From positions 2,108,001-2,172,000 of the forward strand of contig CP114179.1 in assembly GCA_039555135.1 (NCBI GenBank): DNA of 64,000 nt, written 5' to 3'. The DNA comes from Phycisphaeraceae bacterium D3-23 (GTDB taxonomy: Bacteria > Planctomycetota > Phycisphaerae > Phycisphaerales > Phycisphaeraceae). The position numbers and the translations under genes are program-made. The notes under the pieces are model-generated. The model was not told the origin of the DNA, did no database searches, and saw nothing but the letters and a program-made list of their open reading frames with translations. The first letter of the stretch is position 1; each line of letters starts with the position of its first letter. Shown here in pieces: positions 53,281 through 61,025 of the stretch.

Positions 53281-55392
53281 TGCAGCATCATCTGAGTTTT
53301 CTTCTTGACTCGTGGCATCAGCCTCACTGGCCTCATGCGCAGTGATTAGTTCGATATGAGCAGCTTTTGTTCCGGTAAGAACCTCGGTATAGTCTCTTAC
53401 AGACCAAGGAGTGTTTGGGCCAGCTTCCTCGATTTCAGCATTAAGGACAAGAACTCCTTTTGCTTTTGATGTCGGCTCTGCAACAGAACCAATCAGATGG
53501 CCTTCAACCTTGACATGTCCCAGTTGATGATCTCGCAGCCACTGTTTTGCTAGTTGCCGATATCCCTTGAGCTGCTGTAAATGTTCGTCAATCAATGGTG
53601 TGTTTGCAGATTTGAGTTCTATAATGACAATCTTACCAAGCCCCATGTTTCCATTGAGAAAGACAAGATCTGGACGTTTCGCATCATTCTCCGATCCAAG
53701 AGGGGCATAGTTTGAGATACCGAGCGACCTTGCTAAACGATCAATCGTTTCTTTATATTGCGTATCTCCTGAGAGCATATGGGCATAAGTCGGGTCAATC
53801 AGCCACGGTGAATTTTCTAATAGTTTTTGTATTTCCTTTTCATTTTGTTTTTCCTTGAAAGATTGATCTCCAACAATTTTTTCTAATGCTTCTATGCCTT
53901 TGAGCCTTGCCCTAGCGTAGCCGACGGATCTCTCTAGTTCATCCTTCGTAAGACGAGCTATCTCAACTGCAACTCGGTTTAGGGCGGGATGCTGTTCATT
54001 GGCGAGATCTGTAATTGTCGTAAGAATGTTCCCATGCCCAACCCCCTGAATAATGGGTTCCAGTTTCCCCTTGTATATTGGGTCGTCGATCCCTTGCTTG
54101 CAAGATGAAGCAAGAGAAGATGCGATGCGCAAACCTAATGTTTTATCTTTCCCAGAAAGGCTGTATTTCGAGAGAAGTCCTTGAGTATAGACATCGCTTT
54201 TTACTGCGTTAGGAGTTACATCGTCACGATGCTTCTGATAGGCCGCGCAGGCAGCTTTTATCTCCTTGCTTAAGAATTCTCTGAGAGGCTCTAAAAGTGG
54301 CGTCTCCCATCTCAAACTCTGCCTGTCGGTGGCGATGTAATCGGCTTCTTGATCATCAATAAAATCGGCCTCCAATACGCCATCTAGATAATCCGTCATC
54401 CGAAAGCCATGCATGTTTGTGTCTGCATCTAGCAACGAAGGGGCAGCAGCCAACCTTCGGTGAGCATAGACCCTAACACCTCGGCGCTGAGCAGGTAACG
54501 CATCCTTGTCGCCAGTAAAACGGATGCGGTAGTTAAATGTAATCGCTCCATCTTCTGTATCAAGGTCATGCTTCACGAGATCGGTATTTTTAAGCGAGGC
54601 ATCTTCAGGGTAAGCAAAAGCTAGTGATCGTTTGATCGGCTGAATTTCTCCGCCATTGAATCTGACCAAAAACTCTTGCTTTCTGATAAACTCAAAATGT
54701 TCAGCAATTTGGCCCACAATTGTCCCAGCACGACTTTTTACAGGTTCAAACAAGAGTCTAGACAAGACAATGACTGTCCCCTTTTTCCTTATACCACCAC
54801 CATCATCCAGTCTGACCGCTGGAATCTTGATCTCTGAGATGTCTCCTGATTGGCGTATCTGATCGAAATCTAGAGTGATCTGAGTTGCCCAACTCTCGTC
54901 CTCTTTTTTGGAAATGACGGAGATATGCTTCGCAACGCCAAATCCTGCGAACTTGCCCAACCCCTTCCGACCCATGATAAGTCGGCCCTTAGGCGTTCGA
55001 GCTGGATCCCCGTCAGTGGGTTCCTTGCGTCGGCGACGGCCAGCGACTAAGAACTTATTATCAAGGTCATCTTGCGACATGCCATCGCCATCATCTTTGA
55101 TGATGATTTGGATGTCTTCGGGAAGTTCTTGATGAGCCAGAGCAAGAGGAGGAGTATCTCGCTTTCCGAGTTGATGCTGCTCCTTTTCATTCTTGTAAGC
55201 GCTCCGCATCGACTTGCGCTCAGTCTCAATACGCTTTGTATCACATGTTATCTCGCATGAGTCGGCATCAGCATCATGTGCGTTGGCAACATACTCAACG
55301 AGGACTCGTGGCAAGTCAGTGTAGAGGTTCAGTCCTAGATCTTCGACGAGGTGAGATGCTACATTGAGACTCAGAAGAGTTGGTTCGCTCAT
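53239..55392 (-). CDS. MORC-like GHKL ATPase with C-terminal PD-(D/E)xK-like nuclease domain
   Basis: 717 residues. GHKL ATP-site motifs: the N-box EYVANAHDADAD (residues 33-44), DDGDGMS (100-106) and GRKGLGKFAG (141-150). The S5-like second domain follows. Near residues 575-605 there is RPDLVFLNGN...IVIIELKSAN, the D...ExK spacing of restriction-type nucleases. The tail after 675 is acidic and Ser-rich. Comparative-genomic work has placed MORC/MutL-like ATPases in restriction-modification loci beside C5 methyltransferases, as here. It should be the restricting or sensing half of such a defence system. ATG 55392 has GGAAAGCC upstream. Confidence 0.85.
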   Translation of the reverse strand: MSEPTLLSLNVASHLVEDLGLNLYTDLPRVLVEYVANAHDADADSCEITCDTKRIETERKSMRSAYKNEKEQHQLGKRDTPPLALAHQELPEDIQIIIKDDGDGMSQDDLDNKFLVAGRRRRKEPTDGDPARTPKGRLIMGRKGLGKFAGFGVAKHISVISKKEDESWATQITLDFDQIRQSGDISEIKIPAVRLDDGGGIRKKGTVIVLSRLLFEPVKSRAGTIVGQIAEHFEFIRKQEFLVRFNGGEIQPIKRSLAFAYPEDASLKNTDLVKHDLDTEDGAITFNYRIRFTGDKDALPAQRRGVRVYAHRRLAAAPSLLDADTNMHGFRMTDYLDGVLEADFIDDQEADYIATDRQSLRWETPLLEPLREFLSKEIKAACAAYQKHRDDVTPNAVKSDVYTQGLLSKYSLSGKDKTLGLRIASSLASSCKQGIDDPIYKGKLEPIIQGVGHGNILTTITDLANEQHPALNRVAVEIARLTKDELERSVGYARARLKGIEALEKIVGDQSFKEKQNEKEIQKLLENSPWLIDPTYAHMLSGDTQYKETIDRLARSLGISNYAPLGSENDAKRPDLVFLNGNMGLGKIVIIELKSANTPLIDEHLQQLKGYRQLAKQWLRDHQLGHVKVEGHLIGSVAEPTSKAKGVLVLNAEIEEAGPNTPWSVRDYTEVLTGTKAAHIELITAHEASEADATSQEENSDDAASTASADGTSNSTA

Positions 55393-55651
55393 GGCTTTCC
55401 CAGAAAGATTGACTCATCGATCTATTTAGTCACGTGGCCGGTCAGCATTGTGGCCGCCCCAGTCATACGGCTAAGGCCCACCCTATTCGACTACCAATAT
55501 AGCCACTCTTGACAATCAGCACCATGCCTAACTGAGACGCCGATAAAGCCCTATTGCACCACCACCCCGATCCCACTACCCTGACACAAATGACCGACGG
55601 TCGGGTCTTCTTCCAAGGCCCACGACTTCTTCTTACTCTGGGAGCGTTGCG

Positions 55652-56140
55652 ATGGATGAAAATGAAGTCTTCAGAGCGCATGCTCCCGACAACTACTGGG
55701 ACGGAACCTCTGACTTCTCGACCAACTGGTATAAGAAGCAGAAGGAAAAAGATGTAACTAATGAAGTAGCATTGAAATCTCTGAGCCATGTTTGGCAGAG
55801 CATCTTTCAGTTGCCGCTGAGTTCCCTAGCAGATCTTGACATGGCAGTGGCTAAGAAAACTTGCTCCCAATGGTATGCTGGGATTACAAGTGAACCAGAA
55901 AATCGACCAAGTGGGCATCGATCTGACTATGAGACCGTCGAACATTGGAAGTGGGTTTCTGGCCTCCTTCCCTATACAGTCGCAGCCAAGATCGAGACAC
56001 ATCTTCAGTTAAAGTATGAGTTCCAATCGGGGAACAATCAGAATGAACAAAAAGAAGCGTCGAGCGAGAAAGTGAAGATCTCAGATCGACCTCATGTTGT
56101 TTACGTCTTCTACTGTCCTGAAAATGCTAGAGCGGAATAG
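55652..56140 (+). CDS. GIY-YIG-like protein, possible second nuclease of the defence locus
   Basis: 162 residues. WYAGITSEPENRPSGH (about residues 71-86) recalls the second motif of GIY-YIG nucleases (YxGIT...R...H). PYTVAAKIETHLQ (about 109-121) has the A..E helix where the metal-binding Glu lies. The first strand motif VYxFYC appears at the C-terminus (HVVYVFYC) instead, so a circularly permuted or degenerate version is possible. ATG 55652 has GGAG eight bases upstream. It is divergent from the MORC-like gene. Alternative: an unrelated unknown protein. Confidence 0.55.
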   Translation: MDENEVFRAHAPDNYWDGTSDFSTNWYKKQKEKDVTNEVALKSLSHVWQSIFQLPLSSLADLDMAVAKKTCSQWYAGITSEPENRPSGHRSDYETVEHWKWVSGLLPYTVAAKIETHLQLKYEFQSGNNQNEQKEASSEKVKISDRPHVVYVFYCPENARAE

Positions 56141-56381
56141 AATCGTATAGCTCCTCAATCGCTCGTCGATGGCGGGCATAACGATCACTTACTTTCTGCT
56201 TGGCATCCTCCCCGACCGAAGCGCTGGCTTGGCAATCTTTCACCATATCTCGTAATGTGGCATCAGTCATTTTCCAGAATAGGTTAAAATAATAAGCTAA
56301 TTCTGCATCGCTTCCGAATAACTTGACTTCACCGGCAGGGCCACATTGGGTGCCCTTATGTTCGTCCTGTAGTTGCCTCAT
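56127..56381 (-). CDS. Small helical protein, function unknown
   Basis: 84 residues, helical and charged, no known domain. ATG 56381 has GGAG upstream on its strand. Its 3' end overlaps that of the 55652 gene by 14 bases. It is the last gene before the right attachment site. Composition fits the element. Confidence 0.5.
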   Translation of the reverse strand: MRQLQDEHKGTQCGPAGEVKLFGSDAELAYYFNLFWKMTDATLRDMVKDCQASASVGEDAKQKVSDRYARHRRAIEELYDSIPL

Positions 56382-56510
56382 AGCAGGTCTCCGTAAAGAA
56401 TGATTCCTCTTATCCTATCTTCAAATTCTATCCCTGATCTCCTTCACTCACATTAATAATGTTCCCGATTTGTCCCGATCCCTAGGTTCACAGAGCCCAA
56501 CGGGCAAACA

Positions 56511-56609
56511 TGTTCACTGACATTCACCGAATCACAACATGCTGCCTACACCCGATTTAACGATCTGAGGGCTGCTCAGAGAGCAGTGAACATAATTTGA
56601 GTGAATGTC
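56511..56609. repeat. Interrupted inverted repeats next to the att core
   Basis: TGTTCACT plus GACATTCAC at 56511-56527 are answered by AGTGAACA (56585-56592) and GTGAATGTC (56601-56609), each the reverse complement. The right copy abuts the att core. Such arms suit binding sites for integrase or excisionase. Confidence 0.6.
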
Positions 56610-56626
56610 CCGCCCTCTCCGCTTCC
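56608..56626 (+). other. att core shared by element 1 right end and element 2 left end
   Basis: TCCCGCCCTCTCCGCTTCC, identical to the tRNA-Ser 3' end at 45462-45480. Only the tRNA tail is copied here; no tRNA precedes it. Because a second recombinase module follows, this site is also the probable left attachment site of element 2. Confidence 0.82.
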
Positions 56627-56644
56627 GCAAACACGCGAACTGTA

Positions 56645-56678
56645 AGGGCCTGACGCAACAACACTTGCGTCAGGCCCT
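56645..56678. terminator. Strong hairpin at left end of element 2
   Basis: AGGGCCTGACGCAA and TTGCGTCAGGCCCT pair perfectly over 14 bases with a six-base loop. No T run follows, so it may be a terminator of weak kind or a structural element. It takes the place that the tRNA terminator occupies at 45483 in element 1. Confidence 0.6.
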
Positions 56679-56783
56679 GTCAGTTGGGACCACGGAATTC
56701 CCAACTTCTTCCCAACATTCGGACACGCCGATCGCTGGCAGTCCGCACGACTGCACTTCACGGTGAGCGACTGAGCCAGGGGT

Positions 56784-57461
56784 TCACTGGCGCGGTTCGA
56801 GCGCGGCCATCGCGCTCCGGGCCTTCGTCTTGAACTTCTCGGCGTCGTCGAACAAGACCTTGTACCCGTCGCGGATCCCGTTGATGAGGTCGGGCTTGGC
56901 CTGCTTCAGGAAACGGAGCACGGTGCGTAGCTGGTAGGACGATACGGTGTCCGCCCCGCCGTGTCTGACAAATGCGTCATGCACCTGTTTGAAGCTCGCG
57001 TGCCGCCCCATGCCGACCTCGACCAGTGCCGCAAGCGCCGCATCGAAATCCTCGACGCCGATGTGGAACGGCTTGCTGCTGCCGGGCCGTGCCTCGACCA
57101 GCTCCGGCCCATCCTTGCCTTCACGCCTGAAGTACTGGAGGTCGGCCCGAGCACGTTTCGGCTGCGGCGCTGTGGTGACGGACTGCCCGCTGAGAACACC
57201 GCCGACCAGTGCCAGAAGGTTGCCGATCGCGGTCGGGTCTTCAGTCTTCTCCAGCAGGCCAGCCAGGTGCCGGATGATCTCCGCAACACACTGGCGCGCG
57301 ACCCGCGACTGCGGCCGATCCAGGTGCGGCTTGAGGTCCGTGACCTGGATCAGCAGCGCGGCGGGGCTTTCCTGCTTGGCGGCTACTTTCGCGGCCTCAT
57401 TGACGAGGTCTTGGAAGGTCGGGCTATGGCCATGGGGCGGCGTTACGTCATCTTCTGGCAT
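56784..57461 (-). CDS. Unknown leftmost gene of element 2
   Basis: 225 residues, mostly helical, with no known domain recognised. A charged middle (RARADLQYFRREGKDGPELVE) is followed by helices that may form a DNA-binding region (FKQVHDAFVRHGGADTVSSY). It is divergent from 57694, in the same place as the XRE repressor of element 1, so a regulatory role is guessed only. GC-rich codon use like the host. Confidence 0.65.
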   Translation of the reverse strand: MPEDDVTPPHGHSPTFQDLVNEAAKVAAKQESPAALLIQVTDLKPHLDRPQSRVARQCVAEIIRHLAGLLEKTEDPTAIGNLLALVGGVLSGQSVTTAPQPKRARADLQYFRREGKDGPELVEARPGSSKPFHIGVEDFDAALAALVEVGMGRHASFKQVHDAFVRHGGADTVSSYQLRTVLRFLKQAKPDLINGIRDGYKVLFDDAEKFKTKARSAMAALEPRQ

Positions 57462-57614
57462 GCATCAATAGTCCCACATTTCTTGTGTTTACGCAATTGT
57501 TCCATTAAATCTCATCGATAAGCACATGGATAGGCGCAGTGATGCCGCTTAAATGCTTGGAGAGGCCCATTCCGAGAACTCCGCAAGAAAAATGCGCCAA
57601 AGTTGTTGCGTGGT

Positions 57615-57656
57615 GATAATATCTTGTTATTATCTATCTTGGGCCTGCACGTGCAG
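57615..57656. promoter_or_regulatory. Operator-like dyads upstream of module A2
   Basis: GATAATA-TCTTGT-TATTATC (57615-57634) is a perfect 7-6-7 dyad and CTGCACGTGCAG (57645-57656) a perfect 12-base palindrome. A TATTAT (57628-57633) could be a -10 for the rightward operon. They lie between the divergent genes at 57461 and 57694, as the operators do in element 1, but the sequences differ. Confidence 0.45.
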
Positions 57657-57693
57657 CCCAGTCACATTCCCTTACTCCACTGGAGCCCTCCCT

Positions 57694-58359
57694 ATGAAAC
57701 GACTCACCACCCGCACCCTCGTTGACCAGCGGCTCGGCGGCCGCAACAACCTCACCCAGGCGAAGATGCGCCGCGTGTTGGACGCGATGCGCCTCGACGG
57801 CTGGCAGCCGGGCTACAGCCCAACCCCTGAAGACGGAGACCGGGTCCTCGTCTTCCTCCGCGAGGAACACCCCTTTGCCCCGTTGTTCAAGGCGTTGGAA
57901 GAACGCGCGACCCTGCCCCTCCCGATCTCCGAGCTTCAGCGGTTGGTTGCCCGAGCGACTCGGCGCGACCTCGTTGATCTGAGATCGACCTGTGCCCGTG
58001 ACTTGCTGACGCGACATGGCCTGATCCTTAACCGGATCGAGGGGGAGGCCGTGTACCTCGCTTCCTCTTCGCCGGAGTTTGCGCGTTACATCAACCTGCC
58101 GCGATACAGCAGACCACGGCGCGGTTTCAAGATCCGCACCTTGCTCCGTGACGTGCTCGGCATGGCGAACGAGCCGAAGCGGGTCACCGAACACGCCCGG
58201 CTCGCCGCCGCGCAGAATCTGGATGAGTTCGGGATCGATGCCAGCGATCTGCTGATCGCCGACGGCTACTGCAAGCTCATCTCCAACTGGATGATCGATG
58301 AGGTCGAGTTCCCGATCGATACCACCCTGTCGCTTGGTGGGGAGGACAGACATGTCTGA
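57694..58359 (+). CDS. Module gene A2: conserved unknown protein of the recombinase module
   Basis: 221 residues, starting MKRLTTRTLVDQRLGGRNNL with TGGAG upstream of ATG 57694. It is the positional and probable sequence counterpart of gene A1 at 46895 (see there). No known family recognised. The middle (ISELQRLVARATRRDLVDLRS) has a helix-turn-helix look. Its 3' end overlaps gene B2 by 8 bases. Codon use is GC-rich, unlike A1. Confidence 0.75.
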   Translation: MKRLTTRTLVDQRLGGRNNLTQAKMRRVLDAMRLDGWQPGYSPTPEDGDRVLVFLREEHPFAPLFKALEERATLPLPISELQRLVARATRRDLVDLRSTCARDLLTRHGLILNRIEGEAVYLASSSPEFARYINLPRYSRPRRGFKIRTLLRDVLGMANEPKRVTEHARLAAAQNLDEFGIDASDLLIADGYCKLISNWMIDEVEFPIDTTLSLGGEDRHV

Positions 58360-58888
58360 AGAGTTCCTACGCGCGCAGACCTCAAAGTATCAATGTGCCA
58401 GCTGCAAACGCGGTATGGCTGACTGCCGAATCAACGGAATCGGTATTCAGTTCGTTCGGCCGCACCCTTCCTCAAAGCCCAAACTCGTTATGCGCATCTG
58501 TGTGCAATGCCGAGGTTGCGACGAGATCGGGTCAATCGGTGCTGAAGCAAGCCCAAAACTCTGGGAGCAGTGCCAGGCCCACGTGCTTGAAACGAATAGC
58601 CGCGACCCGTTCGGCCCGGCCTCCGTCAACCACATCCAGGCGATGGCAGACGACCAACCTGTAACACACCCAGGCAAGCGATCTAAACAGACGAAACGAC
58701 ACGAAACGAAGCGGAAACGTCTTGTCCGTCCTTCGATCCGACCCGGCACGCCCGACACGCCGATCACCTGGGATGAGCAACGCAAGTTCTTGCGGCAGAC
58801 CTCATTCAATCGCTGCACGAAGACGTTTGAGAAATGGATCGAGCGGATGACTCCCCGCGAAAACCACGATCCTCTCCCACCGTTCTAG
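58352..58888 (+). CDS. Module gene B2: zinc-ribbon protein
   Basis: 178 residues. Cys pairs CASC (about residues 15-18) and CVQCRGC (about 50-56) form a zinc ribbon. After a basic linker (KRSKQTKRHETKRKRLVR) the C-terminus TSFNRCTKTFEKWIERM matches gene B1. ATG 58352 has GGAGG six bases upstream, deciding the start. Translation is coupled to A2. Function unknown. Confidence 0.78.
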   Translation: MSEEFLRAQTSKYQCASCKRGMADCRINGIGIQFVRPHPSSKPKLVMRICVQCRGCDEIGSIGAEASPKLWEQCQAHVLETNSRDPFGPASVNHIQAMADDQPVTHPGKRSKQTKRHETKRKRLVRPSIRPGTPDTPITWDEQRKFLRQTSFNRCTKTFEKWIERMTPRENHDPLPPF

Positions 58889-58916
58889 TCAACGCTAATT
58901 GAAGTGGATCAACTCA

Positions 58917-58947
58917 CCGGCCTATTTCTTTAGCGAGATTAGGCCGG
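58917..58947. repeat. Inverted repeat between module genes B2 and C2
   Basis: CCGGCCTA and TAGGCCGG, a perfect 8-pair stem with a 15-base loop. It holds the same place as the inverted repeat at 47981 in element 1 but has unrelated sequence. Confidence 0.5.
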
Positions 58948-59101
58948 ATTATGCGTCAAATGCATAGGTATTATCGAGATCGAAAAGAAACCTGAAAAAA
59001 TGCTCAGCGTACATAATGTGAAACTGACTCATGGTATTACGGGCTCACCGGCACGGCGGTCACCGATCGTGGTCGCAGTTGACCGGGCCGAGAGTTTACG
59101 T

Positions 59102-59560
59102 ATGTCTAAGTCAGAACCAAGCCCAATAGCTATCCGCATCACCCGTCGGGTTGTTTCAACCAATCCTCGCCGTAGTGGTTGTTTTAGTGAAGTTGTTCGC
59201 CCGCAACCTGAAGTTTATTCTGACGCGCGGTCTACGACAACAATCCACGATGAGCCATTGAACAGCACCAATGTGCCGGAGCTGGACGAACCCGCTCCCG
59301 CCGAACGCCGGGTCCGCCGCACCACGCACGGCGTCCGTCTGAGCAAGAAGGATGCCCAGCAGATCATCGAGGCGCACGGCCTGCCGCCCATCTTGAGCCT
59401 CGACGAAGCGTCCGACTACGCGCGGCTGAGCAAGGGTACCGTCCAGAACCAGGTGACCCAGGGCAGGTACGCCCGTTCGGCGCTCACGGGCCGACCGCTC
59501 CAGTTCATCACGCTGCTCTTCATTCAGGACCACGCCGCCCGTGGCGGAGGTCGGGCATGA
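59102..59560 (+). CDS. Module gene C2: small HTH (excisionase-like) protein
   Basis: 152 residues from ATG 59102; ATG 59000 is an alternative. The last ~75 residues align with C1: GVRLSKKDAQQIIEAHGLPP, ILSLDEASDYARLSKGTVQN and RPLQFITLLFIQD. The pattern is that of a winged-helix excisionase-type DNA binder with a poorly conserved N-terminal arm. The stop overlaps the integrase start by 4 bases, as in element 1. Confidence 0.72.
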   Translation: MSKSEPSPIAIRITRRVVSTNPRRSGCFSEVVRPQPEVYSDARSTTTIHDEPLNSTNVPELDEPAPAERRVRRTTHGVRLSKKDAQQIIEAHGLPPILSLDEASDYARLSKGTVQNQVTQGRYARSALTGRPLQFITLLFIQDHAARGGGRA

Positions 59561-60711
59561 AGTGGGTTAACAGCACCGAGGTCCCGGGCACCGACCCGGT
59601 CGTGACGATCGGCAAGCCGGTCTCGGGCAAGAATGGGAAGCCCGGGCGGTACTACCACGCGCGGTGGACGGTGGCGCGGAAGCCGCATACCCGAACGCTG
59701 CGGACCGGGAACAAACAGGAGGCCTGCCGACGGGTGATCGAGATGCAGGCCAGGGAGCAGCGCGGCGAGCCGGACCTGTTCGCTAAGTCGATCAGCGTCG
59801 AGGCCGGGCTGGACGAGTTCCTCGCGGTCTGCCGCGACAGGGGGCTGGGCCCCAAGTCGCTGTCGAAGTACGACCTCGTGGTCCGTGGAGTCAAGGACTC
59901 ACTCCGCGAGCGCCTCGGAATGCCTGCGAACCAGTTCGGCGAGCGGGAGTTCTGGCAGTACCGCAGAGTGATGAAGGACGCGGGGCTCAAGGACAAGACC
60001 ATCTACGACCGGCTCATCGTCGTGAAGCAGGCGTTCAACTATATGGAGCGCGTCGGCTTGATCCCACGCACGCCGCTCAAGGCGATCAAGATGTCCAAAC
60101 CCGAGTCGGACGCCCAGCCCGTCTTCACGCCGGAGCAGGTCGCGGCCATCCTCGCCCGTGCCACGGCGTACGAGCGCCCCATCTACAAGTTCCTGGCCTA
60201 CACCGGCTGCCGGTATGGCGAGGCGCGGGACGTGCTGTGGTCCGACATCGACTTTGAGCGCGGCGCGTCGGGCTTCGTGCTCATCAGCAAGGGCGGCTCG
60301 GCCGGTCGCACCAAGGACAAGGAGTCGCGGCGGATCCCGATCCACGCCGAACTCAAGACGGCGTTGATGAAGCTCGATCACATCGGCGACCGTGTTTTTC
60401 ACGGCATCCCTTCTCCACGGTACCCGCTCGGCACGATGCCGATCAGCGCACCCATGCTGCTCCGCCGCGTGAAAGAGATCTGCACCGAGGCGGGATTCGA
60501 GAACCCCAGGCAATACAAGCTACATACCTTCCGGCACTTCTTCGCCTCGATGCACGCCCGCGCGGGCACGAGCTACAAGTACGCGCTGGAGCTGATGGGC
60601 CACAGCGACAGCCGTGTGTTGGACCTCTACTACCACATGTACGACGAGGACTTGGAGAAGTCGATCGAGGCGATCAGGATCCCGCCATTGACCGACGGCC
60701 GCGCGGCGTAG
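59557..60711 (+). CDS. Module gene D2: tyrosine site-specific recombinase (integrase)
   Basis: 384 residues with the same layout as D1. Catalytic motifs: TGCRYGEARDVLW (Arg), KDKESRRIP (Lys region), HTFRHFFASMH (HxxR) and GHSDSRVLDLYYHMY (His, Tyr). It should act at the same tRNA-Ser att sequence, since element 2 begins at that core. GC-rich and host-like in codon use, so it was probably acquired from a related genome or long ago. Not a recent copy of D1. Confidence 0.93.
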   Translation: MKWVNSTEVPGTDPVVTIGKPVSGKNGKPGRYYHARWTVARKPHTRTLRTGNKQEACRRVIEMQAREQRGEPDLFAKSISVEAGLDEFLAVCRDRGLGPKSLSKYDLVVRGVKDSLRERLGMPANQFGEREFWQYRRVMKDAGLKDKTIYDRLIVVKQAFNYMERVGLIPRTPLKAIKMSKPESDAQPVFTPEQVAAILARATAYERPIYKFLAYTGCRYGEARDVLWSDIDFERGASGFVLISKGGSAGRTKDKESRRIPIHAELKTALMKLDHIGDRVFHGIPSPRYPLGTMPISAPMLLRRVKEICTEAGFENPRQYKLHTFRHFFASMHARAGTSYKYALELMGHSDSRVLDLYYHMYDEDLEKSIEAIRIPPLTDGRAA

Positions 60712-60800
60712 CGATCCCCGATCTCACCACGATTAGGCACCCTCATAAGCAATGGTTTTGGGCTATGTCAAAAACTTCAAGAACAGAAGAAGGAATCGCC

Positions 60801-61025
60801 ATGCAACCTCAGAACAAGAAACAAACACAACCGGCAAAGCGCCGGTCGGCTTCCGCCCCGACTCCTCAGGCCCGTCGCCTGGAGCTCGGCCACCGGATCA
60901 GGGCGCGGGTCGTCTACCTGCGGCCCTCTAGCCAGACCGACCGGGACTTTGCATTAGCCATCGAGCGTTTTGTCGCGGCACAAGTCCGCAGGACGCTCCA
61001 ACCCACGGAGACTCAATATGATTGA
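60801..61025 (+). CDS. Module gene E2: small conserved protein
   Basis: 74 residues. ATG 60801 has AGAAGGA six bases upstream, which favours it over ATG 60765. The basic N-terminus is followed by IRARVVYLRPSSQTDRDFAL, the part shared with E1. Overlaps F2 by 8 bases. No known domain. Conservation in the two modules supports it as real. Confidence 0.68.
   Translation: MQPQNKKQTQPAKRRSASAPTPQARRLELGHRIRARVVYLRPSSQTDRDFALAIERFVAAQVRRTLQPTETQYD

Larger units (their letters stand above)
56382..56783. other. Junction region between the two elements
   Basis: About 400 bases without a gene. It contains the right-end repeats of element 1 (TTGTCCCGATCC at 56470-56481), inverted repeats at 56511-56527 and 56585-56609, the 19-bp att core at 56608-56626 and a hairpin at 56645-56678. 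The 56627-56783 part is the left end of element 2. Confidence 0.7.

Noticed and set aside
57634-58353. 239-codon minus-strand open frame over module gene A2
   Set aside because: A2 has a ribosome site, coupling with B2 and a counterpart in element 1; the antisense frame has none of these.
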